Of a stretch of DNA of 64,000 nucleotides, positions 10,218 through 21,949 are shown piece by piece. Position 1 is the first letter of the stretch. Every line of letters begins with the position of its first letter. The notes under the pieces were generated by a model. The model saw only the letters and a list, made by a program, of their open reading frames with translations. It made no database searches and had not been told where the DNA came from. The translations under genes were made by a program, and so were the position numbers. This DNA is from Oscarella lobularis (lineage: Eukaryota > Porifera > Homoscleromorpha > Homosclerophorida > Oscarellidae): positions 1,736,001 to 1,800,000 of the forward strand of contig NC_089185.1 in assembly GCF_947507565.1 (NCBI RefSeq), given 5' to 3'.

Positions 10218-11933
10218 TTATGTTTGTGTTTCTTTACCACAGGCGAAACAATGGGTGGCTGAAGATTAGTGAGAGCACATGCAATGGTCACGTAGTCGTT
10301 CAGCAATTGAGGACAAGAAATGTTGCGTTGAACAGCGGTTAGAAGGTGAAATTCTTTGATTCGCCCAATTGTTCTAAATAATATTTGGTTAACGTTGGCT
10401 GTCAATAGCCTGATTTAAACCTTTCAACGTGAATACGACAGGAGGCCAGTGCCCTGCTTTTCAGCGATTCACGCGTTGCTAGCTGAGTTCGGCCCTTGAG
10501 TAATGAGGGAACTTCGAGGAAGGCACGTTGTCATGCAAGAATATCCCTAATAGTGAATCCTCGATCAGCCATAATGCGCTGTCCTGGTCGAATGCAATCA
10601 ACCATTCCGCTTTCTTCAACAACAAGTCTGTCACTGGAGCAACCAGAAAAGCCCTTAGAAATGAAAATAACACACCCTGTTTTGGGGTCGACTGCTATAA
10701 GGTATTTCACTTTCTGATGATGCTTATAGTCAGACCATGTCAATTTCTGAGTTGTCAAATTTTTAGGACGTTGAATGAACAGTTCAAAACAGTCAATTAT
10801 AGCCACAGCATTTGGAAAGTAATCGTAAAGGCCTCCTGTTGGACCTTGTGTTGTAGATGGCCACGCAATCAACTGTCCTAGTTGGCGAGCAAGAAAAGGA
10901 ACATACTGGCACAAAACTTTAGACATCCAGCCTTGGCTGATTCCAAATCTAGCTGCCAGATCAGTCTGAAAAAGACCGAGTTTCAGACGCATTAAAGTGG
11001 CAAGAATTTTGAGTTTTGAAGTCATTGACGTCTGTCCTGTAACAAGCTGAAGAGTAGCTGGTTCAAGCCACTCGCATACTTCGTTAAACATTTCAACACT
11101 TTTAACTCCAGTACAAAATTTGACATTGGTCATTGCTGTTTCTAGGCAAGACTTTGTCGTAGCATTACGAAGACACGCTACTTCGTCTTCCAGAGCTTCC
11201 TTTTCTTTTCAAGGTGATGAATTTCGTTAATAAGTGGGATTTTACTTCGGGTACAGCGAAATGACGACTGTTCGGAAAGAAATGTGCATGGCGAAGATAC
11301 ACTCAGCGTTTCATCATGGCGAGACTCACCGCTAGGGCAGTCCTCGCAAGGCATTTCTGGTAAAGCATCCGGAAACGCACCTTCCTCTACACTTGCGTCG
11401 TCTTTGCGGCATACTTTTGCAGCAGAAGAAGCGCGAGGACTCGTCGACGAAGTTGCCACGCTGTCGTTTTGGCGTTTTTTTGCACGGTCTTGTCGTAAAC
11501 TTTTACTGAAAGACAACCTTGGTTTTACATACTGTTCCATTCCAGAACTGGGTCGCTCCGGTTTGAAAAATTTTTCCTTAAGTGGGAACCTTTTCTTGTC
11601 AAACCCACTTGGCCCAATGTTATCAGGAAAGTGAAAGTTACATATAGAATCGTCTTTGTTTGGAACCCACTGGTTGCCGCTTCGACTGCTTACCGAGTTT
11701 CGTCTCATGTACTGAAGCACCGTCTTCCTAACGTCTTCGTCAAGGCTGTTGATTGTATGAAGAGTCGGGAGACGGTGAGACTCGCTGTCCGGACAGCGTT
11801 TCGACGCGCGCGACGGCGGACAGTTGCAAGCCCTGTCTCCAGAACTCGTTATCGGGCAGAAACCTTTGCGATTATGGCACCCGTACACACAGCATTGACG
11901 TCTCGAATGCGTCACCGTCGCCGAGGAAGCCAT
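10211..11933 (-). pseudogene. THAP-domain DDE transposase of the ISL2EU element
   Basis: The start is taken at ATG 11933 (MASSATVTHSRRQ). A THAP zinc finger follows (QCCVYGCHNRK ... ICNFHF). A one-base frameshift near 11200 leads to LEDEVACLRN and the transposase: KLKILATLMRLKLGLFQTDL, ARFGISQGWMSKVL (helix-turn-helix), AVAIIDCFELFIQRPKNL (first catalytic Asp), then SGMVDCIRPGQRIMADRGFT (second Asp). An in-frame TGA at 10532-10534 follows. The last catalytic Glu lies in HVE/RTIGRIKEFHLL, a motif split by a 47-nt intron (10374-10420). The frame ends in ALTNLQPP and TGA at 10211. The TGA may reflect a CGA-to-TGA change. Everything else is family-like, so inactivation looks fairly recent. Confidence 0.85.
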
Positions 11934-12299
11934 AGGACACTGAAAATAGCCGAGAATGTAGGGACTCTGTACTGAAGTGATAGCGTGATCACCGTCACGT
12001 GAGACTCTCACGCGTGAAGGCGGGGCCAGGAATATAGTCTATTACAGCAGTACGCTTTAGACGTGTAGTCCCGGAAAAGAGAAACAGCCGATAGGGGCTC
12101 TTGAGCGCTGCCAACTGCGCATACGTGCGACGGCCCGGTTAGGAGATATAGGCGTTTTTCAGCCTTAAGGGCCGGTCGCTGGTCGCGTTGTGGAGGTGGT
12201 CGCTGGCGAGAAGTACTTTAACACTATATGCTCCGTTAAGAAAAAAGTGTCCGTTAAAAGGAGGTCGCTGGCAAGAGGGGTCGTATTTAAGCGGTACTA

Positions 12300-13850
12300 C
12301 GGTAATGATGATCAGAGTTATGTTTGCTTAAGAGAATTAGCGGTTGATGGTATCGGATTTTATTGACGAGTATAATGGTTGTCTTAGACTTTCGGATGAG
12401 GAACATGCACTAGCTAAAGTCACACCCTGTTGGGCTAGCATTTTAGATCGCCAGCAAACTAGATCAGTACGTCACTGTGACGTGCAGTGTCGTCACAGTG
12501 ACGTCACCATATCAAAAGGCTGTTCTACGCAAGGGAGGCCCTTTTGCTGCAAAAGGAGTAAGAGGTCGACCGTTGGTGCCTTACAGTGCTTCGTTAGAGC
12601 AAAAACGCGCGATCTAATTTGCTGGTGATCTACCATGGTGCCAGCAAAATAGATCAGCGGGAAAATAGTTCATGTTAGAATACCGCTCATTGTGCACTGT
12701 TTCGTAAGTACAATCGAGTGTGACTATGTAGCCAGCAAAAAGCAAAATAGATCAGCAGAAAATTAGATAGGACTTCACGCCTAAACAATGCTGACAACAT
12801 CGGCGTGTGATCATTTCGTCGTTAAATTACACAGCACAGCCAGTATATTTCGCGACAAACAATTTTTGAAATTTAAATTCAAGACGCACTAGAACTTTAA
12901 TTGAAGCACATACAAATGTCAGCGTCAGCAATAATAAAAGCCGCAAAAATTGTTTGATTATACCGGCTACACGGCACGTAGTGGAGATCAGCCGCAAACT
13001 TGCAAAAAATTACATTATGTTATAAGTAATGTTGAGAAAACAGTAACGTTGAGAAAGCCGATCACTGCTACTGCGCGTATAATCTCGCGCAAGCAAGAAC
13101 GAGCGGTCGAGATAGAAAACGAAAAGGATAAGTCAATTAATTAGTTTCTGTTAACTCTATTACTTACCATTCGAATGCTGTAACTTGGAGTCACAGTATA
13201 TATAAATTGATTTTAAAATAAATATGCTTACTAAGTCTATGCTCTAGTAGTAATCTGCTTTCTCAACGACGCTAGCTTTTAATGTACTTTGCATGTCGTT
13301 TGCTGGCCGATCTATATTTTGCCGGCACCACACGTTAATTAATAGATGAAAAGCGAACGCTGATGTTGTCATGCGTTGTGCAGGAGTAACGTCCTGTCTA
13401 ATTTTGCCGCTGCTCTATTTTGCTGGCACCATGGTAGATCACCAGCAAATTAGATCACGCGTTTTTGCTCTAACGAAGCACAGTAAGGCACCAACGGTCG
13501 ACCTCTTACTCTTTTTGCAGCAAAAGGGGCCTCTCTTGCGTAGAACATCCTTTTGATATGGTGACGTCACTGTGACGACCCTGTACATCACAGTGACGTA
13601 CTGATCTAGTTTGCTGGCGATCTAAAATGCTAGCCCAACACACCATAACATACAAAAGGTAGCTAGGACTATACTTAGATATGGGGAGAATAGGGACGGT
13701 TATTGGAATAGCGAAAAATTTATTTTCCACTTTAGGAGTGCAGTGGAAATAGCTAGCGCTAATTAAGTACCCTATAAGTGAAAACGATATTTTATGGTTA
13801 TTTGATCAGTGTTGTGTTTGTTACGTCAGAGATACGGGGGATTGGGGAAG
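12300..13850 (+). pseudogene. IS630/Tc1-like transposase fragment split by an insertion
   Basis: Left part (12300-12426): GNDDQSYVC, then MVSDFIDEYNGCLRLSDEEH. Right part (from 13645): NIQKVARTILRYGENRDGYW, then NSEKFI. Joined, they match the fragment at 3.3-3.8 kb in order, but a 1.2-kb element separates them. Upstream helix-turn-helix and downstream catalytic parts are missing and the right part acquires stops, so the host copy was already decaying or has decayed since. Confidence 0.75.
12427..13638. mobile_element. 1.2-kb non-autonomous element with about 225-bp inverted arms
   Basis: TTGGGCTAGCATTTTAGATC near 12430 is inverted at 13638, and similarity between the two ends continues for about 220 bases (to about 12650 and 13410), with a weaker second match from 12730 inward. 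CACACC flanks both sides (12421-12426, 13639-13644), a likely 6-bp target duplication. The left end has three extra bases. The motif GCCAGCAAA(A/C)TAGATCA recurs several times in each arm and inside, typical of transposase-binding subterminal repeats. A CACTGTGACG-type palindrome lies near each tip. No coding sequence is present. Confidence 0.8.
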
Positions 13851-16099
13851 AGGATCCTCACCAATAATAAAGAGACCGTGAAACGGATCGGCAGCCACCG
13901 AGTGAACCCGAGTTACGCCTCCGAGGGCGGAAGGTCGTAACAATTTGGGGGCCTGGGTTCCGGATTCGTGCGAGGAAGCCCAGAAAGTGACTTTGGGTGT
14001 GGGTTGCGGATCGCGGCGAGCAATGCCGCGAAAGAAAGAGTCGCAACGCCAATCTTCGAAGACGAAGAGAGCTTCGCCGCCGAAACGAAACGAGCCGTCG
14101 TCGAATCGAGCAGCCGAAGAAGGCTATCGCGCTTATGACGAACGAGCGGGGCGCACCCGAGGTCTCGCACGCCGAGGCGTTAGAGCAAGGATGACGAAAG
14201 AGAAGAGGCGTGAGAGGAAAGGTCGAAACTTTTTTGGCTATTGGGCGCATGTTCTTCCTTCTTAACTTTCTTAACGGCAGATTCTTAAGATTCTGCAGTA
14301 GTTTGTAAAAAGCATGTACTCGATGAGGCAACCGGTGAACGAAGAACGACAGTTCACAGACGAACGTGGGGCGAATGCCCGCGTTTTATCCACGTTCCCG
14401 ACCTCCGTCATCTTGTGGTAAAAATATAATTTGGGTGGATGCCATTTTGTCTCGATGATGTAATACGCCTGCCATGGCAGACTCATTAAAAAACTAATTT
14501 TTTGACTACATTGGTGTGCCTACATGTAGACATCGACAATATAGCTTATATAGCTTATATAGCTTATATAGCTTATATAGCTTATATAGCAATATAGCTT
14601 CGCTGGTGTGTCCGACGTGAGACAGGAGCGGTTATGCGAAGAAGGTGGAGGCATGTCAAAATGCGGCGCAAATGCGAACTATCGCCTGGCGACTTGTTCC
14701 CATTAGTACGGCACCATTGCAACTCTACGGTTGACATGATAGCTTTTCCGCCTTTGCTTTCATAGCTTTCTGCAAGGAATCGAATCCTTTTTGCACGTTT
14801 TGCAAAGGCCTCTGCGCGATTCCGTAACTTCGTGGAGAGATAGACAGCGTTATTTTCAAAACTTCCATGCCAGCACGTACAAAACATGTAAATTCAGGTC
14901 GAATAATCTATAGCCACTGACCAAAAAGAACTAGGCTACTAGCTGAAAATCGTAATTAAATGGCGAGATAATTAAATTGGTGATAAATTGTCGCTCTTCT
15001 CCTACGAATAGTAGCGGAGAAATTGTTAGAGAAAAAAAATTCTAGTTTCGTTAGAAATGAACAACAAACTAATGACAAAAAGTCCGTCGCTGGTAAATAT
15101 TACCACAATTAAAGAGACCGGACTATGGCGACGAGTCAAAGAAGCCGGTGTGGTGGCCAACACATCATGCGATGCGGGCAATGCGGAGGTGCGCACGACC
15201 TATTGTTCGCTTTTTTGGTCGTTCCGTGTTTGCGCGCGAGAATGTGACTTGCGGCGCTCTTTCAGCCGACGTGACGGATCTCACGGCCAGACAGTGATGG
15301 AAGGCGTTTTGTGTCCCGTGGCCCGTTGGTACTTTTCTCTATTAGATTTTGTTGAGTTTTGTGGACTAACGAAAGCATTGTACGAGATTAAAAATGCATG
15401 CTTTGGTTGCATATTTTTGCCGGGCTTTTTAGTTATCGCATGTAGGAGGTGGCAAAACTAAATGGCCCTATTATAGGCGGCTTTCAGATTGTTTTGGCCA
15501 GTCGTTCTTTAGGTGGTTTGCGTACAAGAGCAGCAGTATGATGGATAGAGTATGTGGAGGTGCTCGCTGCGGATCAAGGCAGTTGTCTGATGAGCAGGTG
15601 CGGTCCTTGGCGGCAAAATGGGTCGAACGGAGACTGTTCGATCCGTGGGAGATCCGGACTCTCTACATTTGTCGGTTACCGGTTTCCTGTGCACGGAAGG
15701 AACGACAATTCCGTGCGATAACGACAGGACAGGCGAACAGAGAATGTTCATAAGCAGTTTGTTGGAAAGAGAGAACGCCTTGCAGTCCAATCTCAGGTGA
15801 CGCCTTAAGTGCCACCTTGCCGAATTGGAGGACGAACGACAGAAGCTGAAGAATATATCGTCCTTGTCGTCGTTCTTGACAGGAATAGTCGTGTCCTTTT
15901 TTGGCTTGTAATGAACTCAAACGCAACTGTTACAATATTTAATAAACTTAGTTTTTCATTAATTACAAGATCAAACAGGTTTTTATCAAGTTCTATAACA
16001 TACCCGTAGTTTTCTATATATACGCTTGGCTGACGAAGTTCTCTACAAAAGTGTTTTGAAAACAAAATCATTTTTACAACAAAACAACATTACCTCAAA
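13851..16099. other. No recognised gene; short tandem repeat inside
   Basis: Several open frames of 60-160 codons exist (a Lys/Arg-rich frame at 14024-14265; a frame at 15618-15800 ending LLERENALQSNLR; a 134-codon frame at 15057-15461), but none shows a family signature. Bases 14539-14600 are a 9-bp tandem repeat. I cannot support a gene here. Confidence 0.4.
14539..14600. repeat. 9-bp tandem repeat, ATATAGCTT units
   Basis: Six nearly perfect ATATAGCTT units follow one another, with one short unit near 14590. It is a simple short minisatellite in non-coding sequence. Confidence 0.85.
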
Positions 16100-17260
16100 G
16101 CTCTAATCTGGCGCTTTTCTTCACACGCGCTTTCCTCCCTTTCGACGTATTTGCAGGCGACGCGGCTGATCTTTTATTAAGCATCGTAAAGAACGGTCGA
16201 CGATTCTCTGTGCAATTCAGCATTGACCGTTATAACTATTTTCCTTATCTATGCAAAATAAATAAAAAGAATTTTTTATAAACTTAAGAGCTATTTCTAA
16301 AAAGATTTACCATTTGTCGGATTCCGACAAAATCATTTCGGCGGGCGTTGTCACAGGCGTCGCTGGTAAACAAACGAAATAGGCAAAGTTAGTTTTATTG
16401 CTGTAAAAGTACGAAAACAATTCATCTACGTGTAGATATGCGGCGAAGAACTTCACTTGTTTAATTGGGGTACAGACCGACAGAATAGACCGATCGTGAC
16501 GCTGTTGTCGTCAATTTTTCGCGGAAGAATACAATAGAATATTTCCACGTCTACAACATTGTACAATGAATAAAACAAAATATTAGAAATCAATTTACCT
16601 TCCAAACAACTTAAATAAAAGAAAATATTCTCTTCTAGCGATTTCTACAATGTCTTCGTAGGTCGCATCGAGACGAACTCTCATCGATGGAATCGAAAAA
16701 TTGTCTTTACCGTCGATTACTTTAATTAATAGTTCGCCTGTTTCTGGTTGCTGTCGCAAAGCAACGCGGAAAAATCAAATGTCAAAATCTACAAAGAAAC
16801 CCAAAATCAAAAAAGGAATGTAGAACTTTTAGCTAAATGTGTTAAATCGCATATTCCCAGTTAGGCAATGAGATCAGCTCAAGCTTTTTTTGAGTTACAA
16901 TTTTTGGAGAATAGAACTCTCGTGCTGGCATCATTTGTATATTGCAGAATAAGTGCAGAAAAAATCGTGTTGCGCTTTTTCGATAAAGATGCTTAAACGT
17001 TTTTCTAGTTGGAAGTGCATGATCGTTTGTCGGTACCAAAACTAAGCCTAGTCGAGGGTCTTTTGATGTTCCAAATGCGACGAAGCATGAGTTGTGCTCA
17101 AGCCGAGTTCCAGCGAATCTAAGGCTACAAAGTTCCTCATCGTAATTGGTACTGTGCAAAGCAGGCCGAGGTCTTCACTTTTGCCCCGTGACGTTATTAA
17201 CTGATGATTCCGGCGAGGAACGGAAGAAGACGTAGGAGTTGTTTGAGGTACTGCCGCCAA
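16100..17260 (-). other. Possible small multi-exon gene of unknown function
   Basis: On the minus strand an exon-like block at about 16,600-16,770 encodes GELLIKVIDGKDNFSIPSMR, then VRLDATYEDIVEIARREYF, and ends at a GTAAAT donor. Smaller exon-like blocks with GT/AG edges lie near 16,300-16,380 and 16,110-16,220, the latter ending in a basic tail (KGRKARVKKSARLEL). An upstream frame from ATG 17260 (MAAVPQTTPTSS) could be the start. I recognise no domain and the exon joins are not proven. Confidence 0.25.
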
Positions 17261-19474
17261 ACCGTATGGGTAGTAAGTAATTCATTTACCATCGTTTTCT
17301 CTGCATTTCCCTTTGCTTCGTTTTCAGAAAAGAAGAGTCAACTTGATATTTGGCCGAAAATGCAACTGGGTTTCATATGAAGGTAATGCGAGTCCTCTGT
17401 ACATCAGCTCCTCTTGCTAAAAAAAGAGGAACTACTCTGCACTAACTCTATATCACTCATTCACTCACTCATTCTTATACCAATTCTCCTGCTGACATGC
17501 AGCGCCTACAGTCTTTCATACATTTACGCAAGCAAGCAGAAGGGGCTACGTTTCGCCGACGAATATTTGGCCTCTGAAGTCCAGCAGCTGTCTTTCAAAG
17601 GAACTCTGCGCTTTCACTGACGCTCCGGGTCTTGGAAAATTTACCACAATCCTTGTCAGGGACGTGACTACCGCCCTCGTTGGCAACAAGCTTGGAGATA
17701 TTATTATTTATTTACGAAGTCTCCTTGCATTTCACAGCTTTCCGAACGACGCCAAGCATTCGTTCCGGGGCAGTTTCCCGTCGTCTGACAACCCAAAACA
17801 TTCAAACTTCCGACAAGTTTTTTACGGTCTGTCTCAAAAAGGGTTGCTTTAAAATTCAGACGGAAATTCGAAACATGTCTTACAGCTGCCATCTGCGAGG
17901 ACCCTAGACGTTGTCTCTTTTCCAGGAATTTAATTAAAAACCAAACCCAGCGGCGATGACAGTGATGGCTGTGGTGGTTGTGGCGGTGGCGGTTGGGAGT
18001 TGGTGGAGTTGGTGAGAGTGGGGGTCGAGACGAACAAAACAAAAACCAGTTTTTTATAAAAGCCTTTACGTACTTGAAAGAATTGACCCTAGTTTGAAAG
18101 CGGTATGCAATATGGTGGCAAACGCGGCGGCAAGGCAGTTATACGATGGTGTATACAATTTGGTCTCCGGGAGAGAAAGATGATGCCGACGACGCAGGCT
18201 TTCCTCACAAAGAATAAACCAGAAACACACGGAAAAAGTGTGGGAGTAAACGACACACGTCGTTAGACAGGCCTGTTAAGCATCTACCTAAGACGCAGTC
18301 TTTCTAAATTGGAAAAACTGGGAGAACCAAAAAAAGGCTCGACTAAAACCGCGGCTAAACGCGCGATGACTGTTCCTGAACGCTACTATCAAAGATTAGA
18401 CCTGTTGAATGACCTCTTAGAAATCTGTAGAAGTTTTGCACCAACGTGATGTTTCTGCAACGCAAGCAAGCGAGCTCGCCGCAGTAAGACATACCACGTG
18501 AGCAAACGCTGAAACAGCGGTGTGGGAGTCAAAAAGGGGAGACGCAATGATTGGCTTTTCTGGAAAAAATGTTTGAAAAATCGTTGTTAAACGAGTTTTA
18601 GAAAAAAATTTGCGAGACGCGTTTTGAGGTAGCCGCAAGAAACCTGTTAGTAATCTTCTTGCTTTGGAAAGCGGCAAATCCCGATTGTCCTATAAATGCT
18701 TTCATTTTCGGTTTGGAAACAGGATCTCATACTCTTCTTGGATTTGCGTCTACGGACATGATCTTCTCAGCGTACTTATTGGTGTTCTGGGCAATATTTC
18801 AATCACGTCGTCCTGTTTCCCCTTCACACTCTATCATCGGGTAAGGAACGAAATCTTTTTTCCATTCCAAATCAAACGCAGTCTCAAAATCCATTTCGTC
18901 TATGGAAAAATATCGATGAAACAAACGCGGAAAATAAACAACAAAAGGAGGCGTTTCTGGAAACAGTCGCTGTCTCTTCTTTGTCTTCGATTCTTTCTTC
19001 CGCGCTTTCTACGTTTATCGGGTTGCCATCTTTGATGTCAATTACGTCACGAGCTTCATGTTTGTTTACTCCATAGTAACCATCGCGCAATCCATGGGCA
19101 TTCGACGTGAATAGGTACGCAAAGAACCCCTGTATGCATCTCCTCTTTATTTAGCAACACTGCTGTACGGGGGAACGGATCGTTGGGGGTCACGAGCGCG
19201 CGCTAACAGATTCAGGTTTTTCGAAAAGCGTTTTTTCCTTGAATCTATTCACTTTGGAGTTTCTCTCGATTCGATTGTGGTCAGTGTCCTAATGCCTATC
19301 ACTTCTCTCTGTTTTGAGCTTCGAACACCTTTGGTTTTGATTTTCGAGTCGCGGCAATTCTCGGCCGTGTTCCTTTTCATTGCTTCCTTTCCGCGAGCGC
19401 TTTATGTTTTCTTCTCTATAGAGATATCTTCTAAACATCGTTCTGAATGGGACAAATTAATTGCAGAAGTCTAA
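17261..19474. other. Stretch without a recognised gene
   Basis: Short open frames occur on both strands, none with a recognisable motif. Nothing supports RNA genes, element ends or promoters. Confidence 0.35.
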
Positions 19475-20013
19475 CGGCATAAAATGTTCGATTTTTCTTA
19501 AATGGCTCGTTGTCGCGTTGCTATGGAGAAACTTTCAACGTATGGAAATGCTGTTGTATACAGAGTGTTGGATGACATCGATTATGTCATTCCAAGTTTT
19601 GGAGTTCTGCGCGTTCGTCTACATCGGTGTATTTTTTTCGGTCATTCAGGACGACGGGACAGAGGTTGAAATGGTAGAGGGATTCATCAACTCCGCAACT
19701 ATTCGCGGTCAGATCTGGCCCAGAGTGATAGTTCCATTGGAGAGCTGTGATATATTGGTAAATTCTACAATATTTTCCTCGTTGTGCTACAAAATAGACT
19801 TCCTCTTTCAACGTCAGTTATAGACTACCAAATCAAGACCCGCAGCCAAACTTCTGCGACGACAACGTTCCGGTGATTTGGAAGTGGGAGTCTGACAAAG
19901 AGGATTATTCAGATAGCGACGACGACGAACAGCCTGAGAACAAAGCCCGTATCGCGGCAATAACCCTGGACCCTTCTATTAACCGAATGGCCTCTGAAGA
20001 ATCTGGAAATTCG
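19475..20013 (+). other. Possible exons of an unrecognised acidic-tailed protein
   Basis: Three coding-like blocks follow each other. ATG 19502 gives MARCRVAMEKLSTYGNAVVY and RVLDDIDYVIPSFGV. A second block reads TEVEMVEGFINSATIRGQIW and PRVIVPLESCDIL before a GTAAAT donor. A third, after a CAG acceptor, reads PQPNFCDDNVPVIWKWESDK and a Ser/Asp-rich stretch before a stop at 20013. The composition looks like protein, but the frames do not join cleanly with the splice sites I tried, so it may be broken. No family recognised. Confidence 0.3.
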
Positions 20014-21515
20014 TGATTATTTTTGTTTAAGATCAAATAGTTCTTGCACTAGTTTTGCAACGTTTGCACGGAACGGGTTCACCGTCGATTCCGATTGAAT
20101 TCGCGGGGAATTTGCTTAGACTCTTTGTACTGTAAAGTCGAAGCGCTTTTATCACGACCTCTACATCGGGCACCTCTGTGGAAACATCGTTTCTGAGGTA
20201 CGACTTAGCCGGGTACAATCTCGCCAGACGAATAAACCGGGCGCTATTCTCAGAGTTGAAATGCCAGCGTGTAGTGGACGTGCGTTAAGTGAAGCGGCTC
20301 ATACTCTTGCCAGTTTTACGACGTCCCCTGTGCTTTGAAACTTTTGCAAGAAAATCGAGCAACATGTTTACAATGCCTTTTTTTTCAATTCCGCAAGAAA
20401 AGAAAATCGTCAACGAGGCTCGATTTGAAAAACTTGGTTTCCGCAGCAAAGGGAAACCGGGTGTGGCTGTTTTCAGTCCAACTTGATTTCTTGTACAGCG
20501 TTATCCCTAAATTCGCTAGCAGACTTTCAGACACGCTCTGGCTCGCTTCACGAGTTCTGCTCTCGTGATGAATCAGGCAGTTATTATTGCCGCCTGACTC
20601 ATAAAGCGTTCAACCGTTTCAAAAACTTAGAAAGAGATTTTAAAAAGAAAAGTATAGTAAGGATCAAATTTTCAATGCCGACGAGACGGGCTTGTGGTGA
20701 ATATTGATGCCACAGAGATAACTTGTAAAATCTGAAAAGATAGCTAACACTTTCAAAAAGATCAAGAATAGAGTGCACCCAAGCATTAACGTCCCACCTG
20801 ACCTTTCGCAGTAAATGTTGCGAAATTCAAAATCTATAAATCTCCTGCACTTCGCGGCTATTCGGAGTTGTAATCATGTAATTTTTCCTGCGCAAGCAGT
20901 TTAGCTAAATAAACTTTATCTTTTATTTTCTATAAATTACCATTTACCGTTAAGCAACAACAAACCTAGAAACCGTTATTCTAGTATGCTTTGTGCACTT
21001 TTAAAAATTCTTATACGTGATGCATTTTAAAAGTAGATTCTTCAAAAAACAGGGATGCAATGTAAAATCTTGTCCTAAACTAAAAGAATAGAGTAGACTC
21101 ACCTTTTGGCAAAAAAAATCAAAACGGTAAAGTAGAGAAAATGGTCCTTTTAACCATTCCCAGCTTACTGCAAGGTGTTCCCCTCTTGAATGGCTGCCAC
21201 AGCCTAAAAAAGAAACGATTAGTATTTTGAACTTACCCTTCCGGTTACCGTCCCTAGAAAATAGGTAGGCGGATTCTGGCTAATCCCGGTTGAATTCTGT
21301 CTCAATTTTTTTACAGCAGCAGGATTCCTTAAGGATTCTGTCCGTATCCGAAAATCATGCAGATGCTTTCGCAGAATCCTGCAGGAAAGAGGACATCTTG
21401 CGAGTATCCTTACGGAATCCTGCCAAAACGATCAAACAGAACTCCCGAAACGTATATCGTCCACTGCGTAGTTAAAATCGAATAGATATGCTGGAAATCA
21501 TTTGTCCACGAAGAT
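20014..21515. other. Stretch without a recognised gene
   Basis: AT-rich sequence with only short open frames. Repeated GGATTC/CAGGATTCC-like words occur at 21,255-21,425 without clear tandem order. Nothing else is visible. Confidence 0.35.
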
Positions 21516-21740
21516 TTGAACCAAGGTAGGGGTTGGGCAAGTAATCTAAGCACGATAATGTCCTTATTGCCTGCGGGTACGCCAACAAAAACGCTTTCAC
21601 GGTTTGTGCAAATGATGGGCCACTCTATTGCCCACATCCTTACAGGCAGCGTGGATTCGGCGACTCAAAAGCTGAAGTTTGAAGATATCTGCGATCCCGA
21701 TCTGCGAGCGACCGTTAACGAGGCAGGCCTGGCAGAGCAA
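21516..21740 (+). pseudogene. HECT N-lobe fragment
   Basis: The frame reads RFVQMMGHSIAHILTGSVDS, then ATQKLKFEDICDPDLRATVN. This matches the HECT-ligase segment YLLSGDVDEATKAISFADIP of the gene at 61.7-64 kb. The glycine/proline-rich part that normally follows GHSIAH is missing, so this is an internally deleted relic. No other HECT exons lie around it. Confidence 0.6.
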
Positions 21741-21949
21741 GAAAACGGCTATAATTTCTGTAACTTATTTTGTACTAAATTATGCAAGCAGACACGAATT
21801 CTGAAATTGATACGATTCTTACGGACGAAGTTTGGCAGCTCGATTGTGAAATGTCTTTTTATACACGCTCTCTACAGATGTCGTTCTAATCCGCAAAGGA
21901 ATAAGAGAAACGGAATTAGGAATGCCCCTAAAGTTAAAACTGACTGAGT

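Larger units (their letters stand above)
8446..12044. mobile_element. ISL2EU-type DNA transposon with two convergent genes
   Basis: The left end TAATAGACTATATTCCT (8446-8462) recurs inverted at 12028-12044. Both sides continue with CACGTG/ACGCGTGA words and GGTGATCAC, so the inverted termini extend about 60 bases with gaps. A TA at each edge would be the target duplication. The 3.6-kb unit holds a SAP/SWIM/YqaJ nuclease gene on plus and a THAP/DDE transposase gene on minus. Their stop codons overlap by seven bases at 10211-10217. That gene pair and the 2-bp target site are known for the ISL2EU group allied to Harbinger. Both genes carry disabling changes, so this copy is not autonomous today. 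Confidence 0.85.
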
